From an uncultured Prevotella sp. (GTDB taxonomy: Bacteria; Bacteroidota; Bacteroidia; Bacteroidales; Bacteroidaceae): a stretch of DNA of 8,491 bases. Position 1 is the stretch's first letter; each line of letters begins with the position of its first letter. A model generated the notes under the pieces. That model saw only the letters and a list, made by a program, of their open reading frames with translations. It ran no database searches and was not told the DNA's origin. The stretch is taken from contig CALCUV010000350.1 in assembly GCA_937906765.1 (NCBI GenBank), positions 1 to 8,491 on the forward strand. Reading direction: 5' to 3'. Of the stretch, positions 1 through 5,742 are shown piece by piece. The translations under genes were made by a program, and so were the position numbers.

Positions 1-405
1 CTTTTGTTCTTCTGTCTAAAAAAGCAACAGCCACAAGAACATAAGTAGCATAAGAATTTTGTTCTTTTGTTCTTCTGTCTAAAAAAGCAACAGCCACAAG
101 AACATAAGTAGCATAAGAATTTTGTTCTTTTGTTCTTCTGTCTAAAAAAGCAACAGCCACAAGAACATAAGTAGCATAAGACTTTTGTCCTTCTGTTCTT
201 CTGTCTAAAACACAATCAGACATAAGAACATAAGGGACATAAGAATTTTGTTCTTCTGTTCTTCTGTCTAAAACACAATCAGCCATAAGAACATAAGTAG
301 CGTAAGACTTTTGTTCTTTTGTTCTTCTGTCTAAAAAAGCAACAGACACAAGAACATAAGTAGCATAAGACTTTTGTCTTTCTGTTCTTCTGTCTAAAAC
401 AATCG
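1..405. repeat. 63-bp tandem repeat array, six full units plus a partial seventh
   Basis: Units begin at 1, 64, 127, 190, 253, 316 and 379, exactly 63 bases apart with no indels. Units 1 and 2 are identical. Units 1, 2, 3 and 6 share one variant (core AAAAAAGCAACAG) and units 4 and 5 another (AAAACACAATCAG), so there are at least two subtypes. The seventh copy decays after about base 399. Within the array a left arm such as GCCACAAGAACATAAG (30-45) can pair with the next right arm CTTTTGTTCTTCTGTC (64-79) across an 18-nt loop, 13 of 16 positions matching. The array touches the window edge and may continue to the left. It ends about 20 bases before the YjbR start codon. It is not a CRISPR: the spacing leaves no unique spacers. 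Function unknown. Confidence 0.95.
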
Positions 406-425
406 GAATAGCAAACTTTACGACA

Positions 426-809
426 ATGGACATCGAATCTGTCAGAACCTATTGCCTCTCCCTGCCTCAGGCGACGGAGGACTTCCCTTTTGATGAAACC
501 ACCCTGGCATTCCGTGTGGGCGGTCGCATTTTTGCGATGCTGGATTTGGAGCGTACGGAGTGGTTTGTGCTGAAGTGTGAACCCAGTTACGCACTGGAGT
601 TGCGCGAGCAGTATGCTGAAATCTCGGGTGCCTGGCACATGAACAAGCGTCATTGGAACCAACTCAACCTCTACGGAATGTTGCCCGACAGATTGGTGAA
701 GCATCTGATTTGCCACAGTTATAACGAGGTTATTAAGAAAATGCCGAAGCGTCAGAAGGCAGAATTGGGGTTGCAATGTGTGGCGGAGAAAATGCCACAA
801 TTAGAATAG
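426..809 (+). CDS. MmcQ/YjbR family protein
   Basis: This 127-residue protein fits the MmcQ/YjbR family (usual length about 110-130). The family has a CyaY-like alpha/beta fold and is often labelled DNA-binding, but the molecular role is poorly defined. Visible family features are the N-terminal helix followed by the FPF segment (about residues 20-22), the FRVGGRIFAML strand pair (29-39), KCEP (50-53) and the conserved HMNKRHWN block (71-78). No signal peptide or membrane segment is seen. The ATG at 426 gives a family-like N terminus (MDIESVRTYCLSLP). There is no Shine-Dalgarno sequence, which is common in this phylum. The 63-bp array ends just upstream, so any promoter must lie in or next to the last units: GACTTTTG at 369-376 matches 7 of 8 positions of the TAnnTTTG box, without a clear -33 partner. 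Family assignment is firm; biological role is not. Confidence 0.9.
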   Translation: MDIESVRTYCLSLPQATEDFPFDETTLAFRVGGRIFAMLDLERTEWFVLKCEPSYALELREQYAEISGAWHMNKRHWNQLNLYGMLPDRLVKHLICHSYNEVIKKMPKRQKAELGLQCVAEKMPQLE

Positions 810-815
810 TTGCAA

Positions 816-841
816 CAAAACCTTAAATAGGCGTCACAAAG
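816..841. repeat. 26-bp dispersed motif, copy 1
   Basis: Bases 816-841 match 7587-7612 at 22 of 26 positions (shared core CTTAAAT.GGCG.CACAAAG), and weaker similarity continues into GAGCGC versus GACGCGC. This copy lies just after the YjbR stop codon and the other just after the acyl-CoA dehydrogenase terminator. Function unknown; two copies is thin evidence for a family. Confidence 0.5.
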
Positions 842-858
842 AGTATTATTCGAGCGCT

Positions 859-890
859 TATGTCTAACTAAATTTCCCCTATGTCTAACT
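859..890. repeat. 11-bp direct repeat TATGTCTAACT with 21-bp period
   Basis: TATGTCTAACT occurs at 859-869 and 880-890. The 21-bp offset is two helical turns, so both copies face the same side of the DNA, as expected of paired operator half-sites. They lie about 75-105 bases upstream of the Smr start codon, a place where a regulator could act. The TGTCTAA core also occurs in every unit of the 63-bp array (TCTGTCTAAAA), so these could instead be decayed repeat copies. No regulator gene is identified nearby. Confidence 0.5.
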
Positions 891-966
891 TAAAACGCAG
901 GGCATTTCATGGGTGCGGAATATCAGGAGTTAAAAGCAACTAACAATAACAAATTAAGGAAAGATT

Positions 967-2043
967 ATGAAAATAGGAGATAAAGTAAGATTCCTCAACG
1001 AAGTAGGCGGTGGCATTGTTGCCGGATTTCAAGGTAAAAACACCGTGCTCGTTGAAGATGAAGATGGATTTGAAATACCCATGCTCATCACGGAGTGCGT
1101 GGTGATTGACACGAATGACTATAACATTCCTGTCAAGTCAACGGACAATGGTCAACGGTCAACGGTTAACGCTCAGCAGACAACGGATGAGGATGATGAA
1201 GCCCATCTCCTTCGCCCCATGACCTTTAAGGCGAAACCCGTGGAGCGACGTGGGGGCGACTTGCTGAACATCAGTCTTGGTTTTACGCCCGTGAATATTC
1301 ACCAACTCAGCAATTCGTCATTTGAAATGTATCTCATCAACGATTGTAACTATACGTTGAACTTCACTTTGCTGACGCAGACGAACAGTGCCTGTCATGT
1401 GCGCCACTGTGGGGTGATTGAACCCAACACGAAACTCTTCCTCGAAGAATTTGACCGCAGCATCCTTCCCGAACTTGAGAAGCTCACGCTCCAGGCCATA
1501 GCTTATAAGGAGGAGAAACCCTTCCTGCCCAAAGCGCCCGTATATGTAGGGGTACGCCTTGACTGTCCGAAGTTTTACAAACTCCACACCTTCGGCGAAA
1601 GTCTCTTCTTCGAACACCCCTCTTACATCGTGGACGTCATGAAAGACGACCTGCCCGCCCGCTCTGTGTTTATCGACGCCAAGCAACTCCGCGACGCCAT
1701 CATCGAACCCAAACGCGAGGAGCACCCTCAGGTGCAAACGGCGCGTAACACCATGCGCAACGGCATTATTGAGGTGGACCTTCACGCCTCTGCCATCCTT
1801 GAAACAGAACAAGGCATGGACAGCAAAGCCATCCTTGAATACCAGCTCCAGGTGTTCCACGACGAGATGAAGCAGCACATCAAGAAAAAAGGCACTAAGA
1901 TTGTTTTCATCCACGGTAAGGGCGACGGCGTTCTGCGTAACGCACTCATCAAAGAACTCCGCCAAAACTACAAAACCTGTATCTTCCAAGACGCCTCCTT
2001 CCGCGAATACGGCTTCGGGGCTACCATGGTGATTGTAAAGTAA
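967..2043 (+). CDS. DUF2027 domain protein with C-terminal Smr domain
   Basis: A 358-residue cytoplasmic protein with three parts. Residues 1-48 form a small beta-rich module (GDKVRFLNEVGGGIVAGF, then VEDEDGFEIPML) of the kind seen at the start of DUF2027 proteins. Residues 49-82 are a polar linker. Residues about 83-250 are the DUF2027 beta-sandwich, typical of Bacteroidota. Residues about 266-358 are an Smr domain with its hallmarks: VDLH (270-273), the HGKGDGVLR loop (316-324) and the closing YGFGATMVIVK. Smr domains of MutS2 and stand-alone proteins bind or nick DNA or RNA; here there is no MutS2 ATPase part. The usual DLHG reads DLHA, while the His and the HGKG loop are kept, so activity is plausible but unproven. 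The ATG at 967 has AAGGAAA at 957-963 as a reasonable ribosome site. The linker is encoded by a heptamer repeat (1138-1172). Confidence 0.92.
   Translation: MKIGDKVRFLNEVGGGIVAGFQGKNTVLVEDEDGFEIPMLITECVVIDTNDYNIPVKSTDNGQRSTVNAQQTTDEDDEAHLLRPMTFKAKPVERRGGDLLNISLGFTPVNIHQLSNSSFEMYLINDCNYTLNFTLLTQTNSACHVRHCGVIEPNTKLFLEEFDRSILPELEKLTLQAIAYKEEKPFLPKAPVYVGVRLDCPKFYKLHTFGESLFFEHPSYIVDVMKDDLPARSVFIDAKQLRDAIIEPKREEHPQVQTARNTMRNGIIEVDLHASAILETEQGMDSKAILEYQLQVFHDEMKQHIKKKGTKIVFIHGKGDGVLRNALIKELRQNYKTCIFQDASFREYGFGATMVIVK
1138..1172. repeat. Heptanucleotide tandem repeat inside the DUF2027-Smr gene
   Basis: Five successive 7-base units: TCAACGG, ACAATGG, TCAACGG, TCAACGG, then a decayed TTAACGC. They encode residues 58-69 of the linker (S-T-D-N-G-Q-R-S-T-V-N-A). 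Because 7 is not a multiple of 3, gain or loss of one unit would shift the frame and cut the protein off before the DUF2027 core and the Smr domain. Only units 3 and 4 are identical and adjacent, so the present slippage rate is probably low. Confidence 0.8.
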
Positions 2044-2069
2044 GGGCAGATAAACCTGAGTCTGGTTTA

Positions 2070-2118
2070 GACATAAGAACAGAAGAGCATAATTCTTTCT
2101 TTCTTTTGTTCTTCTGTC
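2070..2118. repeat. Hairpin module of the 63-bp array, dispersed copy A
   Basis: The left arm GACATAAGAACAGAAG (2070-2085) faces the right arm CTTTTGTTCTTCTGTC (2103-2118) across a 17-nt loop. The right arm is identical to that of array units 1, 2, 3 and 6. The loop begins AGCATAA, as in the array (TAGCATAAG). It lies 26 bases after the Smr stop codon. It is flanked by A-runs rather than a 3' T-run on the plus strand, so it is not a standard terminator for the upstream gene. Confidence 0.85.
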
Positions 2119-2151
2119 AAAAAACTTATCTATAGACTCGATAGTGGTTTA

Positions 2152-2201
2152 GACAAAAGAACAGAAGTTCAAAATTCTTTTTGTCCTTTTGTTCTTCTGT
2201 C
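2152..2201. repeat. Hairpin module of the 63-bp array, dispersed copy B
   Basis: The left arm GACAAAAGAACAGAAG (2152-2167) faces the right arm CTTTTGTTCTTCTGTC (2186-2201) across an 18-nt loop. Fourteen of 16 positions pair strictly and one more can form G-U. Copy B lies 82-83 bases after copy A, both are preceded by GGTTTA, and both are followed by CAAAAAA and CTT, so the duplicated unit includes flanking sequence. Its role may be structural or transcriptional; the sequence does not decide. Confidence 0.85.
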
Positions 2202-2289
2202 AAAAAAACTTGTCAGTAGATTAAAAAACTACTGGACATTGCTAAAGTGATTTCGTCACTCAGTCTCGCCATAAAAACTTAAAACCTCA

Positions 2290-2311
2290 AGACCTTAAAA
2301 CTTTAAGGTCT
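2290..2311 (-). terminator. Probable terminator of the minus-strand nucleotidase operon
   Basis: AGACCTTAAA (2290-2299) and TTTAAGGTCT (2302-2311) form a perfect inverted repeat, allowing a 9-bp stem with a 4-nt loop. It overlaps the nucleotidase stop codon. Continuing on the minus strand the sequence is T-rich (TTGAGGTTTTAAGTTTTT) but has no unbroken U-run directly after the stem, so this is a suboptimal intrinsic terminator. Confidence 0.5.
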
Positions 2312-2981
2312 AAATATCATAATATGTTGCTTCGCTCTCTTCGCCCGCAACTTCTAACCATTTGTTGGTGAGTTGGGCAAGTTTCATCATCTTCGTTTTA
2401 AGTTCATCAGAAAGCGCTGTGTCACACTGAGCGTTAAGCACTTCCATATAGTCGTCAAGCGTTTTGAGAGTTTTCTCCACCAGTGAGTAATTCACCTTTC
2501 TGCGCTTGATTTTCTCGTCATTATCATCGTGAAGGAAGGTTTCGCTGATGAGGAAACGCGTCACTTCTTCCCAGTCGGGGTAGCGCTCAGTGCCGAATTG
2601 CACCCATACACCAGGGAATTCGCTGGCGCCATTTTTCGCTCTGTCGTCAATAAGATAATCACCATCCACCAAGTGCTTGCAGTGCGTAATAATCACACGC
2701 TTTTTAAATAGGTCGCCAAAGTGTTTGGTGAGCCACTGAATCTTATCGCTCGGCGCCGTAAGGTTGTTCCACGGAGCGGTTGAGAGAATGTAAATATCGT
2801 AGTACTCGCTCAATTCGTGCACCGCCTCAATGGCGCCCGGCATAGGGTCCATGAGCGAAAAGATTCCGGGAACCTCGTCAAGGCGACCCTCATATTCGCG
2901 CTTTGTTTCCTCGCTCAATTTGTCGATACCGCTTTGGAAATCGACTAACACGCCATCCATGTCAAAAAATAACTTCTTCAT
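2310..2981 (-). CDS. 5'(3')-deoxyribonucleotidase-like HAD phosphatase
   Basis: The 223-residue product belongs to the HAD superfamily, NT5C type (5'-nucleotidase, deoxy, cytosolic type C), which dephosphorylates (deoxy)nucleoside monophosphates in the cytoplasm. Motif I is FFDMDGVLVDF, with D7 the expected nucleophile and D9 the general acid/base. Motif II is ILSTAPW (65-71). Lys102 in THCKHLVDGDY is a candidate motif III lysine, and motif IV is LIDDR with D112 and D113. The catalytic fold ends near residue 150. A charged, helical tail of about 70 residues (153-223) follows, and I do not recognise a domain in it. The ATG at 2981 places motif I at the N terminus as expected. It starts 12 bases after the small upstream gene, so the two are probably cotranscribed. 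The substrate is inferred from the family only. Confidence 0.88.
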   Translation of the reverse strand: MKKLFFDMDGVLVDFQSGIDKLSEETKREYEGRLDEVPGIFSLMDPMPGAIEAVHELSEYYDIYILSTAPWNNLTAPSDKIQWLTKHFGDLFKKRVIITHCKHLVDGDYLIDDRAKNGASEFPGVWVQFGTERYPDWEEVTRFLISETFLHDDNDEKIKRRKVNYSLVEKTLKTLDDYMEVLNAQCDTALSDELKTKMMKLAQLTNKWLEVAGEESEATYYDI

Positions 2982-2993
2982 ATCTAAAATAGT

Positions 2994-3257
2994 TTAATTT
3001 GTTAATTCGTTTTTGTCAATGCCACGGGTGGAATCCAGTATCCACTCCAACTCAGGGTATTCCCGTTCAAAATATTCCCTTGCCGCAAGAATCTGCAGGG
3101 CGTTGTTCACGTTGTTTACATAAAGTCGAAGCGTCAGGGTTGAGGCATCGTAGTGAGAGTCAACATCAAAATTAGTTTTAATATACTCCCGCACCTCTGC
3201 AACGTGCTTTTCCAGGTTCACAATCATATCTACAAACCGTCTTTCATTCTCAGTCAT
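2994..3257 (-). CDS. Small hypothetical protein upstream of the nucleotidase
   Basis: I do not recognise this family. Starting at the ATG whose complement is 3255-3257, the product has 87 residues (MTENERRF to KNELTN). An in-frame ATG 13 codons upstream (3296) would add MLLYYICNSKNKN. I prefer the inner start because the DNA before it is the A/T-rich leader typical of this phylum and the added residues look like translated untranslated sequence. The protein is soluble and charged, with a predicted helix at about 5-30 (RRFVDMIVNLEKHVAEVREYIK), a short strand region (LTLRLYVNNV) and a second helix (ALQILAAREYFEREYPELEW). No enzyme motif is visible. The 12-base gap to the nucleotidase gene implies cotranscription, so a linked role is possible. 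Confidence 0.7.
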   Translation of the reverse strand: MTENERRFVDMIVNLEKHVAEVREYIKTNFDVDSHYDASTLTLRLYVNNVNNALQILAAREYFEREYPELEWILDSTRGIDKNELTN

Positions 3258-3519
3258 ATTTTTGTTTTTTGAATTACATATATAATATAGTAACATGAGG
3301 ACGAAAATTCAATTTTTGAGGTATGTTTTTTTTGAAAAAGGCAAAAATCTTGCGCTTCATCTTTCAACAACTTTTGGTTGCGCTATTCAAATATACCACA
3401 AATCTGCCTATGATAGAGGAACAGAATGGTGGAATTTAATTTTGGGTGCCACTTTTTTAATTTTGTCCCAACCACAATCTTAATTCAACCCCATTTCAAG
3501 CATTTACCAGTGTAAAAAT
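3258..3519. other. Divergent intergenic region without a supported gene
   Basis: This AT-rich stretch separates the minus-strand nucleotidase operon from the plus-strand etf operon and must hold the former's promoter. The best minus-strand candidate I see is GATTTTTG (complement of 3342-3349), 7 of 8 to TAnnTTTG, with no good -33 partner. A 62-codon plus-strand frame (3295-3483) is not convincing. No repeats or RNA genes are recognised. Confidence 0.5.
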
Positions 3520-3550
3520 TTGGTAAATTCGCAAGAATCTCTTACTTTTG
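3520..3550 (+). promoter_or_regulatory. Bacteroidota-type promoter for etfB-etfA
   Basis: TTTG at 3520-3523 and TACTTTTG at 3543-3550 match the -33/-7 consensus TTTG and TAnnTTTG exactly, with a 19-base spacer. Transcription would start near 3557, giving a leader of about 50 bases before the etfB ATG. The lipoprotein promoter at the right end has the same spacing. Confidence 0.8.
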
Positions 3551-3610
3551 GCAACTGTAATTTGCAATTATTGTATTTGAATTTTACTTACATAAACAAT
3601 AAATAAAGAT

Positions 3611-4483
3611 ATGGGTCTTAAAATTGTTGTACTTGCCAAGCAAGTGCCCGACACGCGCAATGTAGGTCCTGACGCCATGACAGCAGAGGGAACGATAAAT
3701 CGCGCTGCGTTGCCTGCAATTTACAATCCCGAGGACTTAAACGCCCTTGAGCAGGCTTTGCGTTTGAAAGATAAATTCCCTGGCACAACGGTGACCATTG
3801 TAACGATGGGACCTCCCCGTGCGGCGGAAGTAATTCGTGAATCTATGTACCGCGGAGCAGATGGCGGTTACCTCCTTACCGACCGCGCTTTTGCGGGTGC
3901 TGATACACTCGCTACGAGCTATGCCCTTTCTACGGCAATTCGCCATATTGGCGATGTGGACTTGGTAATCGGTGGTCGCCAAGCGATTGATGGTGACACC
4001 GCTCAGGTAGGTCCGCAGGTGGCTGAGAAACTCGGTTTGAACCAAATCACTTATGTAGAAGAAATTCTCGCTCTCGAGGATGGTCTTCTTACGGCTAAGC
4101 GCCACATTGACGGCGGTGTTGAAACGGTTCAGGCACCCCTTCCCCTCGTACTTACGGTGAACGGTAGCGCTGCGCCTTGTCGCCCCCGCAATGCGAAACT
4201 TGTGATGAAGTATAAGCGTTGCTTGGCGCCGCTTGAAAAGCCCGCTGAAGGTTTGGCGTATGCTGAGGAGTACGAAAAGAAACCTTGGCTCACGCTCGGT
4301 CAAATCTCTTGCGCCGATGTGAATGCCGACCTTGCACAGTGCGGACTTTCGGGTTCGCCCACGAAGGTGAAGAGCATTGAAAATATTGTTTTCAAGGCAA
4401 AGGAAAGTAAGGTGCTCACGGGTTCGGATGAAGATATCAAGAGTCTCATGGAAGAACTCTTGGCAAATCACACTATTGGATAA
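3611..4483 (+). CDS. etfB: Electron transfer flavoprotein beta subunit
   Basis: The 290-residue product is the EtfB (FixA) subunit, which pairs with EtfA to form a cytoplasmic FAD heterodimer exchanging electrons with acyl-CoA dehydrogenases. Visible features are the N-terminal strand KIVVLAKQVPDT (4-15), the NPEDLNALEQAL helix (39-50), the VTIVTMGPPRA strand-turn (61-71) and the nucleotide-binding loop GGRQAIDGDTAQVGP (121-135). That loop has DGDTAQ where mitochondrial-type proteins have DDDxNQ. To my knowledge DGDTAQVGP is typical of anaerobe EtfBs that bind a second FAD and can take part in flavin-based bifurcation; this is suggestive only. LTVNGSAAPCRPR (181-193) is the conserved segment after the loop. 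The length is slightly above the usual 250-265, with the extra at the C terminus. The ATG at 3611 follows an A-rich leader. etfA starts 21 bases after the stop. Confidence 0.95.
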   Translation: MGLKIVVLAKQVPDTRNVGPDAMTAEGTINRAALPAIYNPEDLNALEQALRLKDKFPGTTVTIVTMGPPRAAEVIRESMYRGADGGYLLTDRAFAGADTLATSYALSTAIRHIGDVDLVIGGRQAIDGDTAQVGPQVAEKLGLNQITYVEEILALEDGLLTAKRHIDGGVETVQAPLPLVLTVNGSAAPCRPRNAKLVMKYKRCLAPLEKPAEGLAYAEEYEKKPWLTLGQISCADVNADLAQCGLSGSPTKVKSIENIVFKAKESKVLTGSDEDIKSLMEELLANHTIG

Positions 4484-4504
4484 TTTACTAAGGCAGAATT
4501 GACA

Positions 4505-5518
4505 ATGAATAACGTATATGTTTACTGCGAACTTGAAGGCACGCAGGTTGCCGAAGTAAGTCAGGAACTCCTCTCCAAAGGTCGCAAATTGGCCGACACT
4601 TTGGGCGTGAAGTTAGAAGCCGTGGCTGCCGGAAGTGGCATTACGGGAAAGGTGGAAGCGCAGATCTTGCCCTACGGTGTAGATAAGCTTCACATCTTTG
4701 ACGCCCCCGGACTTTTCCCCTACACATCATTGCCCCACTCTTCAATATTGATTAACCTCTTCAAGCAAGAGCAACCCCAAATCTGCTTGATGGGCGCCAC
4801 AGTTATCGGTCGCGACCTCGGACCTCGCGTTTCTTCAGCGCTCCATTCGGGATTGACCGCCGACTGTACGGCACTCGAAATTGGTAGTCACGAAGATAAG
4901 CGTGCGGGTAAGGTGTATGACCAGTTGCTTTACCAAATCCGTCCTGCTTTTGGCGGTAACATTGTGGCAACAATCATTAACCCCGAAAACCGTCCGCAGA
5001 TGGCCACCGTGCGTAGCGGAGTGATGAAGGCGGAAGTGCTTGATGCAAACTATCCCGGTGAAGTTGTCATCGAGGATGTGGCGAAGTTTGTGCCCGAAAC
5101 GGATTATGTCGTGAAGGTTATCGACCGCCAGGTAGAAAAAGCAAGTTCTAACCTCAAGGGTGCGCCTATCGTGATTGCCGGAGGTTATGGTGTGGGTTCG
5201 AAGGAGAATTTTGAATTGCTCTATGCCCTTGCTAAGGAAATCCATGCCGAAGTGGGTGCGAGCCGTGCGGCGGTTGACGCTGGTTTCTGTGAGCACAACA
5301 TGCAAATTGGTCAGACTGGTGTGACCGTACGTCCCAAGGTGTATATCGCCTGTGGTATCTCAGGCGCCATTCAGCACGTAGCGGGGATGAAAGAAAGCGG
5401 TATCATCATTTCTATCAACACAGACCCCAATGCGCCTATCAACCAAATTGCCGACTACGTGATTAACGGTTCGGTAGAAGAGGTGTTGCCCAAAATGATT
5501 AAGTATTATAAGGGCTAA
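4505..5518 (+). CDS. etfA: Electron transfer flavoprotein alpha subunit
   Basis: The 337-residue product is EtfA (FixB). The N-terminal half (1-205) is the domain that packs against EtfB. The C-terminal half carries the FAD site: GGYGVGSKENF (226-236), VGASRAAVDAG (250-260, with the flavin-contacting SR pair at 253-254), QIGQTG (267-272), the GISGAIQH loop (284-291) and INTDPNAPI (304-312). All key FAD positions appear intact and the length is normal. I start at the ATG at 4505; an in-frame TTG at 4499 would add only two residues and is less likely. AAGG at 4490-4493 may act as a weak ribosome site. The gene is cotranscribed with etfB. A REP-like palindrome begins 8 bases after the stop, followed by heptamer repeats. 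Confidence 0.95.
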   Translation: MNNVYVYCELEGTQVAEVSQELLSKGRKLADTLGVKLEAVAAGSGITGKVEAQILPYGVDKLHIFDAPGLFPYTSLPHSSILINLFKQEQPQICLMGATVIGRDLGPRVSSALHSGLTADCTALEIGSHEDKRAGKVYDQLLYQIRPAFGGNIVATIINPENRPQMATVRSGVMKAEVLDANYPGEVVIEDVAKFVPETDYVVKVIDRQVEKASSNLKGAPIVIAGGYGVGSKENFELLYALAKEIHAEVGASRAAVDAGFCEHNMQIGQTGVTVRPKVYIACGISGAIQHVAGMKESGIIISINTDPNAPINQIADYVINGSVEEVLPKMIKYYKG

Positions 5519-5525
5519 TGCCCTG

Positions 5526-5542
5526 TCAGGGCGTCGCCCTGG
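5526..5542. repeat. REP-like palindrome, third copy of the CAGGGC-NNN-GCCCTG motif
   Basis: CAGGGC-GTC-GCCCTG (core 5527-5541) is a 6-bp stem with a 3-nt loop. It has the same stem as the palindromes at 7848-7864 and 7972-7988. A further GCCCTG at 5520-5525 could pair with the same central arm, giving alternative pairings. It lies directly after the etfA stop but lacks a U-run, so it may protect or attenuate the etfBA message rather than end it. Confidence 0.75.
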
Positions 5543-5545
5543 AAA

Positions 5546-5737
5546 GGAGAAAGGAGAAATGAGAAAGGAGAAATAGGCTGGCGCGGTGAGTGTCCAGTGC
5601 TTCATTCCTTCTTGTTTCGTAGAGCAGTTATGACGAAAAATTTAGGTAGTATTTATGTCCCGCAAGGTTATTTCTCATTTCTCCTTTCTCATTTCTCCTT
5701 TCCTCCCCTTTCTCCTTTCTCCTTTCTAAATTTCTCA
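5546..5737. repeat. Opposed heptanucleotide repeats forming a 26-bp inverted repeat
   Basis: The left tract has four 7-base units, GGAGAAA or TGAGAAA (5546-5573). The right tract has the complementary units TTTCTCA or TTTCTCC from 5671 to 5737, interrupted by CTCCCC at 5703-5708. Bases 5549-5574 are the exact reverse complement of 5677-5702 (26 of 26), around a 102-base loop. The right tract ends 5 bases before the acyl-CoA dehydrogenase ATG, so the gene has a pyrimidine-rich leader with no ribosome site. I find no convincing TTTG/TAnnTTTG promoter in the loop; TATTTATG at 5650-5657 is a weak -7 candidate. If transcription reads through from etfA, the RNA would form a long hairpin next to the start codon. 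Confidence 0.9.
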
Positions 5738-5742
5738 AAGTT

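Noticed and set aside
1..405. CRISPR array
   Set aside because: Repeats are contiguous 63-bp units that differ only by scattered substitutions; there are no unique spacers and no cas genes.
279..800. 173-codon open frame on the minus strand
   Set aside because: It is antisense to the YjbR gene and runs into the array, whose period of 63 is divisible by 3 and keeps frames open; the C-terminal residues are just translated repeats.
1318..1989. 223-codon minus-strand frame inside the Smr gene
   Set aside because: Shadow of the DUF2027-Smr coding sequence, which has clear domain motifs on the plus strand.
2070..2201. Hairpins A and B as intrinsic terminators of the Smr gene
   Set aside because: The arms are followed by A-runs, not T-runs, on the plus strand, and the same module occurs in tandem upstream of a gene, so a repeat element explains them better.
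3295..3483. 62-codon plus-strand frame MRTKIQF...
   Set aside because: Its start overlaps the complement of the alternative small-gene ATG, there is no promoter or ribosome site, the composition looks like AT-rich non-coding DNA and I recognise no family.
5360..5605. 81-codon minus-strand frame over the etfA end and heptamer tract
   Set aside because: Mostly antisense to etfA; the N-terminal Phe/Pro/Ser-rich part is translated GGAGAAA repeat.
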